Origin: Malachius bipustulatus
Lineage: Eukaryota > Arthropoda > Insecta > Coleoptera > Melyridae
Length of the DNA stretch: 64,000 nucleotides
Direction: 5' to 3'
Assembly (NCBI GenBank): GCA_910589415.1
Contig: OU342630.1
Location: forward strand, 86,300,186 to 86,364,185
A model generated the notes under the pieces. That model was not told the DNA's origin and did no database searches. It was given only the letters and a program-made list of their open reading frames with translations. The translations under genes were made by a program, and so were the position numbers. Below, one piece after another: positions 21,540-33,500 of the stretch (position 1 is the stretch's first letter; each line of letters starts with the position of its first letter).

Positions 21540-22980
21540 TTTCACAAATTTGCTCTATTTAGTTCTCACAATGGTTTGATGAACGTGGTTTGAAAGAAAA
21601 AGCCATGCAGATCCACAAGAAATATATATTTTTAAACTATTAATATTGTAAATATTTATTAAGCATATTCATTCACAATTATTATTATTATTATTTATTA
21701 ATAATAATTATTTAAACATTATTTTTAGGTAGAAGTGTTAAATTTAAACGCTTCGGGTGGTCCATGAAAATCATTCTTTCACGATGGACTGTAGGCATGG
21801 TGTTCATTCAATATTTGCAAGAGCTTGGAGACATTTTGAGACATTTCGTGTACCACCAGTGAGTAGCATAATTGATATTAGGGCAGCACAGATTGAAAGT
21901 CACACTAGTGCATGTGGAGAAACTGAAGCACTACTTTGAAATCCACCCTCTATTTCCTCAGACACACAAACTGCTCAGTAGTGGCATCGTTGGGGCCCTT
22001 GAGACTAATTAATACATGGCTAGAGAAATAGGAATAGAAGGTGCCAAACAAATTACGAGCAACTCATTTGGAAAGGTTTCTTTTAAGTCAAAAGACAAAG
22101 TACCTACAAGCTTTGGAATCAATGAGCATTTCCATAAAAGTAAGAGATAAACGTGTGTATATAGAGCCACTATGGCAATATCCAGCGACTGTGTATCATT
22201 AAGCAGTCAAACAAAGAGTTAAAGGAGCATCTCAAGTACAAGTTTGCTCCATACCCACGGCATTGTTCACAAAAGATGGTCCACGCATGGGAACGAAATC
22301 AACGTTCTACTTAACTTTCACTCCACTCCTTCAAAACATCTCGGTAAAACACGCTGGTTGTGGTAGATCGGGGTTACTTACTGCATAAGGTGATATGGCA
22401 TCGTAACTTCGTAAGGGACTCCATAAGGGATCGTGGCAGGTACACCTTCAATCATTTCGGACGGAACGTTGTCTTCGACGGATATCCTGAGGATTGGCAG
22501 AAAAGAAAACTGCCGATCGCGTAAGGCGATATGGTTCTCTGCAGTGTAACGAAGTCATTTTTGAAAAGTCAACCATAATAAAGATGACCCAGGAAAAGTA
22601 ATTGGGCAACGACAGCAACAAACGACAATTGATTGCTATAGCCTTCCATAGCCAGAAAATTGTGACAAAGCAAGCAGTCGAGGACGCTGACTGCGACATC
22701 ATCAAGGTGGCACTTAACAAGAACACTTCCTTGCAATCAGTGATTGGCCAGGATGTTTGGGATAGGCTGCGAAGAATGTTTATTTCAAGAAAAATTGCAG
22801 AGGAGACTCTGACCCCTTACAATATTCCTCAATCTCATTCAGTCGTGGATATTTGTTGGTCCCCCAAGCATTCGATTTTCAGATTTTCAGAGGCCTGCAC
22901 TAGGTGCGACACCACCTCTGTCTTGTTCTGGAATGAACACACTGTAAAGCGCAATTCAGAAAAACGTTGAACTCGTTACC
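21540..22980 (+). pseudogene. Decayed repetitive insect gene family with PIN-like 'GCDTTS' region
   Basis: Fragments in several plus-strand frames recall an uncharacterised multi-copy arthropod family: QWFDERGLKEKAMQIHKKYI (about 21560-21620), SIFARAWRHFETF (about 21810), VVFDGYPEDWQKRKLP (about 22470), then NDSNKRQLIAIAFHSQKI followed by TKQAVEDADCDII (22602-22720), and the degraded C-terminal motif ARCDTTS (observed as TRCDTTS near 22900; the family has GCDTTS). The acidic DADCDII and GCDTTS-type motifs suggest a PIN/FEN-like fold (inference). Stops and frameshifts break it. The following CXC ORF is the usual C-terminal part of the same family. Its high copy number in arthropods, as I recall it, suggests a mobile origin. 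Confidence 0.6.
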
Positions 22981-23213
22981 ACAGCTGAATTGTTCCTCCA
23001 ACCTAATTCAACCTAACATGCTATCGCAAATGCCGGAACGAAGTGCCTAGTAGCTCTGTATGGAGGAGACTACACACAAGATACTCACCAGAGCCTGCAC
23101 GACAAAAAAAATATAAAACCAGTAGCCTTTGCTAAGGTTGACCTCGCCCGTTTGCCTCAAACGTAAGTGGTCAACATGGTGCAACATTACCTAACTTACC
23201 ACCAAGTTCAGAA

Positions 23214-23564
23214 GTGGTTGTGGGTGAAAAAAAGATGCCACTCAATGGGGATGGAAAAAGACTGAAGCAGGGGAAATTATCCAACAACAATGATGAGAGA
23301 AGTGGCACCCCCTCCCTTCTGAAATTTTCATCATGTGGGTGCAAGAAAGGCTGTAGCGGAGACGACTGTTCCTGCATAAAAGCAGGCCTGAAATGCTCGG
23401 CACTCTGCAAATTTTGCTCCGGTGTCTCTTGCCATAACGTCGCCGAGCTTTACATTCCTGAAGAAAGAGAAGACGACCTCGATAATTATGTGCCGATTTT
23501 TCGGGCTGAATCAGTCAATGTTTATGAACAACCCACGAAGCGAAAAAAACAGTTTATCTTATAG
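23214..23564 (+). CDS. CXC (tesmin/TSO1-like) cysteine-rich domain ORF, last part of the 21.5-23.6 kb family
   Basis: A 116-residue ORF with a single CXC domain at residues 39-76. The cysteines are spaced CGCKKGCSGDDCSCIKAGLK, then CSALCKFCSG and SCHN, close to the C-x-C-x3-C-x5-C-x-C-x6-C pattern that binds zinc and DNA in tesmin/TSO1 proteins. The tail is acidic, then basic (KRKKQFIL). In complete family members this domain ends a much larger protein, so here it is probably the intact last segment of a pseudogene rather than an independent gene. The nominal ATG lies within the broken upstream frame. Confidence 0.6.
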   Translation: MVVGEKKMPLNGDGKRLKQGKLSNNNDERSGTPSLLKFSSCGCKKGCSGDDCSCIKAGLKCSALCKFCSGVSCHNVAELYIPEEREDDLDNYVPIFRAESVNVYEQPTKRKKQFIL

Positions 23565-23569
23565 ACAGA

Positions 23570-24070
23570 TTTAGGCATCTTGATTGATAAACTTTTTATT
23601 CTTTTTTATGATATTATTTTTCCTGGTACTCAAAGATACTCAAAGATCATTAAAAGATAATCCTTCAAATTTCTGAAATGAACGGATATGGAACAATGAT
23701 TAAAATAGGTAAGGATCCATGTTTCTAGCGCTGAAGTTGTCCTTTTAGTAAAAAAAAAATCAAAAATAGTCGATCACACCTTTTATTTTTAGTTATTAAG
23801 TGTCAAGCATATGATTCCTGTTGCTACACCACTGGATTGTCAAAATAATCATTATTACTAAAAAAAAATATTAATTTCTGCTCTTCTCATATTTTGATAA
23901 ATTTATCTATTTTATGAAACTCTCCCCTGACCACCAAAAATATCCATCGATCCTGACTTCGATAGACAAAAAAAAATTACCTGCTCAAAATATTATATAT
24001 TTTATTTCTATTTTCTTTCAACTACACTTATTTTAATAATAAAAATATCACTCTCTCAGTAAATTGTTTT
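23570..24070. other. AT-rich intergenic spacer
   Basis: No gene or repeat recognised between the CXC ORF and the 3' end of cytochrome c; A- and T-runs only. Confidence 0.5.
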
Positions 24071-24076
24071 TTTATT
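24071..24076 (-). terminator. Poly(A) signal of cytochrome c
   Basis: AATAAA on the minus strand, 48 nt after the stop codon. Confidence 0.65.
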
Positions 24077-24123
24077 CAAAGCTATTAATTGCCATACATC
24101 ATAAATCTGAACTTTCTTATTTC

Positions 24124-24435
24124 TTAAGCAGACTGCTTTAAATAAGCAATCAAATCTTTTCTTTCGTTATCCTTCTTCAACCCGGCGAACACCATTTTCG
24201 TTCCTGGGATGTATTTCTTCGGGTCTTGGAGATAGGTGTCTAGCGTAGAATCGTTCCAGGTAATCCCCTTACTCTTATTAGCGTCAGTGTACGGGAAACC
24301 TGCTACCTGTCCTGTCGATTTCCCATAAATGCCCCATAAATTTGGTCCTTGCTTGTTCGCTGCTCCGGGTGCAATATTGTGACATTGTGCGCAAGACCTC
24401 TGGAAAATCTTTTTACCCTTATCTGCATCTCCCAT
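24124..24435 (-). CDS. Cytochrome c (mitochondrial electron carrier), divergent, intronless
   Basis: A 103-residue intact ORF that starts [20 protein letters not shown] and ends [10 protein letters not shown]. It carries the CxxCH haem-attachment site (CAQCH), the axial Met in [11 protein letters not shown], the KKYIPGTKM lysine patch, the conserved Trp in GITWND and the [10 protein letters not shown] segment, so it should carry electrons from complex III to IV and could serve in apoptosome signalling. Length is normal. Several usually invariant positions differ: GPNLW where GPNLH is typical, [12 protein letters not shown] where animal proteins usually have CHTVE..GKHK, and a Ser after KGKKIFQR. 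No intron; consensus ATG; an ATATATTCAG-type TATA/initiator-like stretch about 40 nt upstream; poly(A) signal 48 nt downstream. It could be a tissue-specific (for example testis) paralog or an old expressed retrocopy. Confidence 0.93.
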   Translation of the reverse strand: MGDADKGKKIFQRSCAQCHNIAPGAANKQGPNLWGIYGKSTGQVAGFPYTDANKSKGITWNDSTLDTYLQDPKKYIPGTKMVFAGLKKDNERKDLIAYLKQSA

Positions 24436-24439
24436 TGCA

Positions 24440-25560
24440 AGATTTTATTACACTAGCACAACTCTGAATATATTTTACTCGGAAATTTGAACTAGAAATT
24501 TGAAGTTCTAAAAAATGGCAATAATTTGACAGCCGTTACATTACTAACAAAACTACATTATCAAAATCTGACAATATCACATTAAACAAAGAAATTAACA
24601 ATAACAGAATAGAGGTATATTATGATGTATAACAACTATTGAATATCCATCAACTGGTAAGGAATTTCAAAGTGCAGACCTCCTATATCAATTTTTTTTT
24701 CTGGTTCGACTAAGTGAGGTCCCAGCTCAATTTCTCCACTCACGTTCCACCGATCCGAGAGTGGGAAGGGGGCGAGGCGCCATTGTAAAGTACGGGATAT
24801 CGGTTTTTCGTGGATTGCTCCGTCCGTTTTGATCCTACCGAAAAAATTGTTCTTCCCAAAAAGGAAGACCTTGGCAGAACACGTAAGCTCGTTCCAAGCA
24901 GAAGTCGATCGGACAAATTGTTCGCGAAATATAGCGAATTTTCTTTGCAAAAAAAAATTCAAATGGTTCTTGGCCGGTAGTGCATGTAAGGGGTTCAGCT
25001 AATGTTTCTTAGAAGGGTATTTTTATGTCTTTTGAGGGCTTGTTGGGAGGGTGTGGTGGTACAATTTGGAGGGCAGGGAGAGCGAAAAAAAATTTCTTAA
25101 TACCCAGATAACTCGACTCCGAAGAGGCTTAGCGCAAAAATCAAACGGCGTTTTGTTCGTTTTTTGCCCGAATACAATGAAGCATTTCCGAAGCAACGTT
25201 CGCGAAAACTGCATTTTTTTTAAATATTTTTTTGGTATGAAGGGAAGGGGGGGGAGACAGTTTTGACCTTGAAAAGCGGCACGGCCCGGCACAAAGGAAT
25301 ATTTATCATTGTACGTGATCTTGTCAAGTATATTTTTAAAATATACTTACTATTTTTTAATTTGTTTTTCTTTTCGAATGGAGGTAACACTCATTTCAAA
25401 ACTCATAAAATATTATAACAAAACCGTAAATAATCGACGACTACCACTGATGGGAATTTGTTGCTGAAAATTTTGCAAAATACAATGAAAATTGCAAATT
25501 TATGAACAAATCATAAATTTTTCATAATGTATTCCGAAAACCTCTTTGGTGATCCTTTGA
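24440..25560. other. Upstream of cytochrome c; unrecognised GC-richer repeat-like sequence
   Basis: From 24640 to 25270 the base composition rises. A 108-codon minus ORF (24636-24962) contains protein-like phrases (WRLAPFPLSDRW; DIGGLHFEIPYQLMDI), but I recognise no family and see no splice-flanked exon. The 25020-25270 part has poly-A/poly-G runs (GGAAGGGGGGGGAGA). Probably an unclassified repeat. Confidence 0.35.
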
Positions 25561-25599
25561 GTGGATCACAAGTCGATATTATAATCAACTGTCAACTTA

Positions 25600-26375
25600 T
25601 CAACAATTATTAGATACGCAGACGACACCGACCGTACTGCTAGCAGATAGTGCGGAAAGACTACAGAAGTGATAGACAATGTTGTGGAAGCAAGTAACGA
25701 GTACGCACTGAGACTAATAAACTGTAAAAAGACTAAAATAATGATTATCAGTAAGCGCACTAACATAAATGTACAGTTTACAGTAAACGATACACCATTA
25801 CAAAGAGTGGAAAGAATAAATTACCTGGGTTGCAACAACAGCGATACCTACATGAGAAAAATAGTTATGAAATAAGAACCCGCATTGAAAGAGCTAGACG
25901 CGCTTTTAACCATCTTAAAAAGTTCTCTGTAACCTCTCCCTAAATATCAACGTACCCATAATAATTTTCAGATGCTACATTTTCAGTGTTTTCCTTTACG
26001 GAGCAGAAAGCTGGACTTTATCGAAGGTGCCATCGAACGCTTGAAAGCATTCAAAATGTGGTGCTACCGACCCATGCTACACGGGTCTCTTATTACATAC
26101 ACCATACAACTAACATCATGATTCTTGAGAGGCTAAGAAAAGACAGGGAAATTATTGCTACCATAAAGGACAGAAAACTGGCGTACTTTGGCGATATTAT
26201 GCGCATTGATAAATACCGACTTCGACAACTGATCCTACAAGGCAAAATTGATGGCAAGAGGGGCCCTGCTGGACTCAGACGGATATCTTGGCTCGCAAAT
26301 CTCAGAAAATGGACATGCCTTATATCAACAAGATCAAGATATGAACCTTTAAAAGAAAAAGAAGAAGGCTTCTAA
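25600..26375 (+). pseudogene. RTE-like endonuclease/reverse-transcriptase fossil
   Basis: The plus strand in broken frames gives RYADDT (RT catalytic box, about 25615), then VVEASNEYALRLINCKKTKI followed by MIISKR (25680-25750), RVERINYLGC, a SVFLYGAESWTLSK phrase (about 25990), and near the end KDREIIATIKDRKLAYFGDI then GKRGPAGLRRISWLANLRKW (26130-26320). This is the thumb/C-terminal region shared by many repetitive insect 'craniofacial development protein 2-like' RT copies. Multiple frameshifts and stops; only the 3' third of the RT remains. Confidence 0.8.
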
Positions 26376-26379
26376 GTTC

Positions 26380-27500
26380 ACTTACTTTTTTCTTCAATAT
26401 GGCTTACTGAAGAAGATATGACCAATTTTGTTGAAAAAAAGTGACAACCCTGCTACTGAAAAATACTGTGTAGGTTTATACCCAGATTAAGATGTTACCA
26501 GGAACCATTCAATTATTAAGTCTCAACTTGAACAACGATGTCACATTGACAAATTTTATTGGACACGAAAAATAGGTATAGTTTCAATGCCTCTAATTCT
26601 ATCACAGAAAATAAAGAGAAAATAATAGAGAAATACTATTGCAATCTTATATCTCAGAAAAGAAGTAGAGGAATAATTTTTGTTTTAAATTTACAATCTT
26701 TTTATACCGTGTCTGCCGTTTAGATATCACCCTGTATTGTATATTAATGGTAATATTTAAATAATTTTGAAAATTACATTAGATCTTCACTCGACACAAA
26801 AATCTTAGTAAGTCATAATACTGTGTCATACATTTAACATTCCACAATAAATAATTATGAGAGCCAATATTTACAGCGATTGATATTTGTATTGATATTC
26901 GGAAAATAAATGACACAGTGTATATTTTCAATGGTACATTCTTTATAAGCATAATTTTTAGGACAAGATAAATTGAAAAAAAATTGCCCTCGCTTTTGTC
27001 TACACCCTGGAAAAATAATGAATAAAACAAAAATGAGTAAAAATAATTTTGTATTTACTTACTCTGTACAAAATAGTAATACATATTTAACTTTTTACTA
27101 TCACATTATCAATAAAACCAATGAAAATTTTCAATACAGGCTGTTATATACAATATATTCAGTAGAAGAATATATTTGTAGAATCAAAAAAAAAAAAAAA
27201 ATTCAGAAAAGTACTAATCTAGGGAAAATTATTAACTCGTAATATTATCTTGTAGCTATTACATTTTATAATTATAAGGAAACAGATATTTTATATTTAA
27301 TTAAAGATTAAATCTTATGATGTAATTTATGTACAACTTACATTTGCGTCTCTGTAAAAGATAATATTATATAACCACGATCATATAGTAATTTTACCTC
27401 GTCAATTTAGATATTGTTGTAAAGTACTCAGATTACTAGATAGAAGATCTTATTACATATGGTTAGATAACTGAATTTTAAGAAAAAGTAGGTAAAAGAT
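26380..27500. other. AT-rich intergenic/3' flank of the membrane-protein gene
   Basis: No gene seen. It includes the 3'-untranslated region of the minus-strand gene ending at 27503, with several possible AATAAA/ATTAAA-like sites but none clearly better than the others. Confidence 0.45.
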
Positions 27501-27502
27501 TT

Positions 27503-27594
27503 TCAACAGGCGCAGTTACAGTCGCAGCGTTTAACTCTCTTTGGCATTAGAGCGTCCACTGAACGAATTGAACGAACAGATCTGGGCTGAACGT
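27503..27594 (-). CDS. Last exon of the membrane-protein gene
   Basis: It follows a TTTTTCAG acceptor, completes a Tyr codon begun in the previous exon, and encodes VQPRSVRSIRSVDALMPKRV and then KRCDCNCAC before TGA. The alternating cysteines at the extreme C-terminus could be lipidated or disulphide-bonded (inference). Confidence 0.85.
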
Positions 27595-30500
27595 CTGAAA
27601 AATAAAGCATATTTTTTAATTAAATCGATATTTAACAACGAAGAAAATCAGTAAAAGATTACAACAAATTGTCTACTCACAATGTGGTCTATTTTCCTCA
27701 GAAACAGTAACTTGTTGTACTTCTTGCACTATCGGTTGCTTTTGTTCAGGTTGCTCTGGTTCATCTTGTTGTACTTGTATATGCTGCATTAGAGGGACGG
27801 GAATATCAATAGGTAGTCCTCTGGCAAACGCTTCTCTGTTATTTACTTCTGGTAGAGGATCTCTTTGTTGAGGCATCATCCTTATGTCTTGGGGTTCTTG
27901 ATCTCTTTCTTGCGGTTCTTCCTCTGACTCTTCCTCTCTAACTGCTATAACCATATCGCGATTGGGAAGCCTGTTCAACTCGGTTAAAACTTCTTCTGGG
28001 ATTGGAATTCTCTGAGCGATCATATCATTCGGTAGAGGCATTTCTCTTTGAAGCTGTTGAATCGGAATTCTTTCCATCCTTATCTGAACTTCTGGGCGTT
28101 GATCGCGGGCCATTTGCTGTTCTCTTGCTAATTGTTGTTCTCTAGCTAATTGTTCTTCGCGTGCTCGCTGGGCTTCCATGATCTTTCTAGTAATTATTTG
28201 CTGTGCAATTTGGTGGAGGATTTGTGTAGGAGGTAATTGGTTGTCTTGTTGTTGTTGTTGTGGTTGTTGTTGTTGTTGCTGCTGTTGTTGCTGTTGTTCG
28301 AATTGATACATTTGAGGCCGCATCATAGGGGGCATTGGTGGTCTCATAGCCTCCATTGGATGGATGTGGATTTCTCTATGGATCTGCTGTTGAGGTTGCA
28401 TCTGCTGCGACATGTGAGTTTGGAAGTGGCTTGGAGGTATTGGGATCATGACAGGTTGAATCATGATAGTTTCGTCATCGTCGTCTTCTTGAGATTGTGG
28501 AGTATGTCTATAGAAATTATGATATTAATATATAAACTTGCATAAAAAAAGTAAAATCGTTGATGAAATAATGTATGTATGTATACAGGATGTCCCTTAT
28601 TTAAAATTATTTATTAATTTCCAGTAATAAGAAAGAAATAGCAAAAATAATAAATCGCGATTTTTCAGTTTTTCAAGATATTTCAGGAACGGTATCTTGT
28701 ACCTATGTCTTGACGGATTCGAGATGACCACAAAATAGGACATTTAAGCGACCCTGTATCTGTTAGCTTACGAGATACCATGGTGATCTCTGAAATAAGG
28801 GACACTTGTATACTTCAATTATGTATAAACTGAATTTTATTTATCAAAATTATCCATCAACTATTGCGTTCTTTGAAAACTATTTTAAGTTACCTAATTA
28901 AATTAATATAGAATGTGTGTAAGACCTGCTTTCATATTGCTAGAAATAATAATAAATAATGATATTAATACTAATTATCACCTTTGCATATTTCCGCTCT
29001 CGCAGATGATAACCATCCTTTCACCAGTAACTCTCTCAAGACGAGGATCTGTAGTCAGATTAAGCCCGAATGGTAACTGAACAGTCTTCGGTTGGTGGTC
29101 CACCACTTCTTCAGCTCGTTTCTTCTCGACAATGCAGTTCATTCTGGATTTCTGTCCTTTTTCAATAAGACTCCCTGCGAGGTCGTCGAAGTTTAACTGT
29201 AGGGGAAGTTTGAACTGAATGGGGGTCCGTTCTTCCTCTTCAGAATCGCTATCACTGGAATCTGAGATGTTTTCTGCATCATCCGTGTTATCTACGTTGT
29301 TGTTTTCTACTTGGTTAATTTTCTTTTCGGACTGTTCTGCCGCTAGAGGATCTGGTTTCACGTTATTGCTTGTTGGTTCATCCTGCAGATAAAGAGAAAG
29401 TATTAATGATAATTAAACAATGAAAATTTGATAATGAAGCATATACAGTTTAAGTATATGAAAGTGAGCTTTTGGACTATAAATAATTATCTTTATTTAT
29501 TATTGTTGCAGATATTGCGGATTTCCTATTTTCATTATACTCTTATTTCGCAAGAGCAGTTTTTGAACGTTTGAGTCTTAGGTCCATTTATGTTCATCTT
29601 TTTCAATTCTGCCTTGATGAAGCATATTTTAATCACACATTAATCTCCGAAACATTTTCGATAAAACGAGGATTTTACATTAGGATATTGATGCAACTTA
29701 TTAAATTCTTGTCAATTTCAACTGGAAGTTAGGAACTTCATTTCCATTTACCTCAGAAGTTAGGGTAGAGCGGTAGAGAGGCTCAGAATTAAAGCACTAA
29801 AAAGAAACTTCTGTATACAAATGTAGTTGGTTCGTTAGTCAGATTAAGGTTATTCAAATTTTGACAAAGTTTGATTATAAAGAAAAAAAGAAAGTCTGAA
29901 AGGCTTGGTCAATTACAGAGTAAGTCACATAAAGTAGATCATCTCAACTCATATAACGCGTCAAAATCATTTTATAATAATAATTATTAATGTTTACAAT
30001 TTTTTTTAATTCCATAATTCTTTGGGGTACCCAAAAAAGTATCGAGTCCATCGGTATCCAGAGAAAGAAAACATTTATATTGAGTATAAAAGTTCCATTA
30101 AAATTTGTATTATTTCAATATTTATTGATACTATAGGTATATACCTACTTACTTACATAATAATAAGTATTAGTATTAATTATATCCGGTTATGAGCAGT
30201 CAATTTTATGTGGTCAACTTGCTAATCAATGCATGATAGTTTACGTATCGTTTACATTGTTCACCTTACCTTATTCTAATAATAATTATACTTTAAGATT
30301 AATTTATTTTTTCTATTACCACAAAGTAATATTTTCTACTCTATTAGTAATATATCTTACGACATAAGTGTAGTATTTCAACAGAAAATGAATATAACAC
30401 ACGTAAAGCTAAGATTTGCATTTCAGGAATAATAACATGTAATTTATACGATAAAGGATATCTCATGTTTTGAAGTTTTTCTTGTATCTTCGATTGAAAA

Positions 30501-33500
30501 ACTGAATTTTATAGATTTCAATATAATAATTTCACTAAACGCCATAATCTCAGACGATCCGGTGAATACATAAAAGAGACATATATGGATGTTTTGCTTA
30601 AATTAAAATGCAACAGTTAGCAATATCAACAAAGATAACATCGGGGGAGGAAACAGAGAACTTCAAAACCTATACGTCTTATATAATAGTCATCAGTATC
30701 ATGGTGGGTTACATGCTCTGCTGCCATCTATAGTGGTTGAAAGTTTTACCAAGCAATAAACATTTCGGTTTTAACCAACAACACCAGAGAGTCTCAGTGA
30801 GAAACTTAAAGTAGAAACTTAAAGTAACTTCATTCGCAGCCGTTGACTGAAAAAAACAAATGAACGACCAATAATGGATCCACCCAAATTTATATTCCCT
30901 GAAAAGTCAAAGAAAAAGAAAATATTTTTTAATTAAAACACCCACCGTGTGCGGGCTGAGAGGTTAGAGTACTACTCCTGGAGGGAAGGGGATGAGTAGA
31001 AGAATAAGCGCAATGGATTGAGGATTGCTCCTCGATTACACGATTACAGAAAATCGTCACCTTGTTAGGGGGATATTAGCAGAGATTCCAGATTAATATG
31101 TGGATGTGGGCTAGAATTATAAGGGTCACTTTATTAGTTCACAGAATCTTCCAATGCGGCTTAAAGGAAGTCGAATTTTCTATAAAATGATTTGGATGAA
31201 CTCCTGGTAAATTTTCTACTAAGGGATTTCATCGTACTCGTAAGGAGTATTATAAATAGATAGAGTATTATAAATAGAGTAATATAAATAGGTATTCGTT
31301 TTTATCTGATGAGAGTCCTTTTCCAACTAGGGACAGCTAAATTATTATTTAATTTCTTTTTTTACTAGGTGTTCTACCAGAAAGCTTTCCGATTGCCGCT
31401 TTAATAGTTAATTAAAATATATTGTAAAAACTTTTGGTTTCTGTGACCAAATGTATCTTCTTTGGAAATAAGAAAACACTCCTATAGGTACTCGCAAAAA
31501 ATACTGTTCTACTGCTTTGTGCATTTAGGTTACAGACATTACAAAGTACATAATGTAGACATGATTCCTCAAACATCTCTTGGTTTATTACATGAAACGA
31601 TTACAGTACTGTAACCAATTCTTTGCGGGTGAGCAATGGTGAAAGCAGCGCGAGGTCTTTAATCCCCACAGTTAGAAGCAGGTCACGATTCTCATGGAAA
31701 CTAGCGGCCATCATCTCTGAAAGAGCGATTCATAGTAAAGTTTGTACAGAGCAGTCGTTTTGCGTAGATATTTACAAAGATGCAATTCCAGCCATATCTG
31801 CATGCAGCTCTCTATAATGAGTAGGTACTACATTTATTTATTCAGCGTTCATTGCCATGATCTTTGATATTTTAAAATTCTCCTACCTATATTTATTTTT
31901 CCTTCGAGAATCTTAATCGTGAGTGAAACTCATCCGATGATCGTTACCTTTCTAGGATATTACGCCTTCTGCAATAAGCCTTCATAAGTTTCATTACCAG
32001 CTGCTGTCTTGTAATTTCCCCTACGTCTTCCTGTATGGTTTATATTTTTGTTCACCATCAATAATTTTGATTAACCTTTCATGTAAAATGTAAATGTAAA
32101 TTATTTTCATTAATTAACTTTTCTTTAATCAATTCTCCTGATGAGCTTTTTGATGACAATATGGTGAAATCGACACTTAGATATCTGCTTCCTCTCTCAA
32201 GATATAGCCCTGCGAAATATTGCTTTGTCGTCATGTAGGTATATAACAGTAAATATGCTACTTTGTGCGCTTGTTTCACAATAAATACCATGTCTGAACC
32301 TGAATTCACAATTATTATAAAATTGAACTTCCTGTTACTTCCTGTTACATTTTCTGAAATTTATAGTCATTGATGTCAAATTTGGTTGTTATCTCCAACT
32401 GTAATTCATAAACACGTTAGGGATTCCATTAAATTTCGTGGGTGATAATATGTTATTTCTATTAAATAATAAAATAAGGGTGACATTTTAAAAAGCTTCC
32501 ATTGGCGATGTCTTAAAAAAAAGATATCAAAAATTGCAATAAAAAAAACGTTTGGGTAATAGGGAGGGGAAAAAAATCCCGTAGTAAATTACTCACCCCC
32601 GTCAAAGCCTTATTAAAGCTACATCCACCCCAATGTGAAATTTCAAATAGCACCCCCTACCTTGTGACACGTCATTTTAAAGAGAATTCTAATAGAAATA
32701 CAATGATGCTTCGTGTGTAAAAATCGGTTAATTTTCACGGAAGTTATAAACAAATGAAAATTGCAATTTTACATTTTAAAAGCAGCTTGTCACTATCTTT
32801 TCACGTAGTCTTCTATTATGTGGATGAAATTTCTATACAGGGTGATGAAAATTAGCAGATTTTGCATCACCCTCTATAAAAATTTCACAGTATGGAATAA
32901 GTAATCTATTTCGAAACATTTATTCATAATTCACATAATATGAATGCTTATTAGATATTCAATTAAAGGTATATCTGCGCTGCTTTTCTTCCATATGAAT
33001 GAACCTTAGTTGATACCAGCATTGTGTCGACAGCTCAATCTAATGGAGTTCGTTGTACTATTCAATCGTTGATCGTATCACCCAGATTTTTTATGGAAGC
33101 ACGATGTGTGTGGAAATTAAGCCTGCATTCATGGTTTAATTGAGTTGATTTTTTGATTTCAGAATACAGAGACTAAGTTGATTAAGAAAGTAGATCAACT
33201 GGTTTGATCAATATTATACAGGCTCAAAAGAAATTATTTCACAAAGCGTTTAAAGTGTCGCAGATTGCTAAACCAGGATCAATCATCAAGTTATGGATAT
33301 GATGCAGGATAACACCGAAAACTAAGTGGAGTTGCGAAATAGAGCCGGCATTTATATTGAAGTCCGAATATTGATGCCCTAAAAAATGCAGTTAATAATA
33401 ATAATAATTGTGTTTTAGTTAACTAAATTGAGTATTATAAATAATAACGTAAGTACATAGTACTACCTAGTTACTTATTATCATAAACTATTATATGACA

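Noticed and set aside
24636..24962. 108-codon minus ORF upstream of cytochrome c as an exon
   Set aside because: Protein-like in places, but no family, no acceptor/donor pair and lies in repeat-like sequence.
28237..28545. Leucine-rich plus-strand ORF
   Set aside because: It is the antisense shadow of the polyglutamine exon (CAG/CAA read as CTG/TTG).
29604..29660. Second hammerhead-like site (TTGATGAAGC...CCGAAAC)
   Set aside because: The sequence between the two core boxes does not form a stem II.
30945..31060. tRNA-derived SINE
   Set aside because: A-box-like GGCTGAGAGGTT is present but there is no convincing B box or 3' tail.
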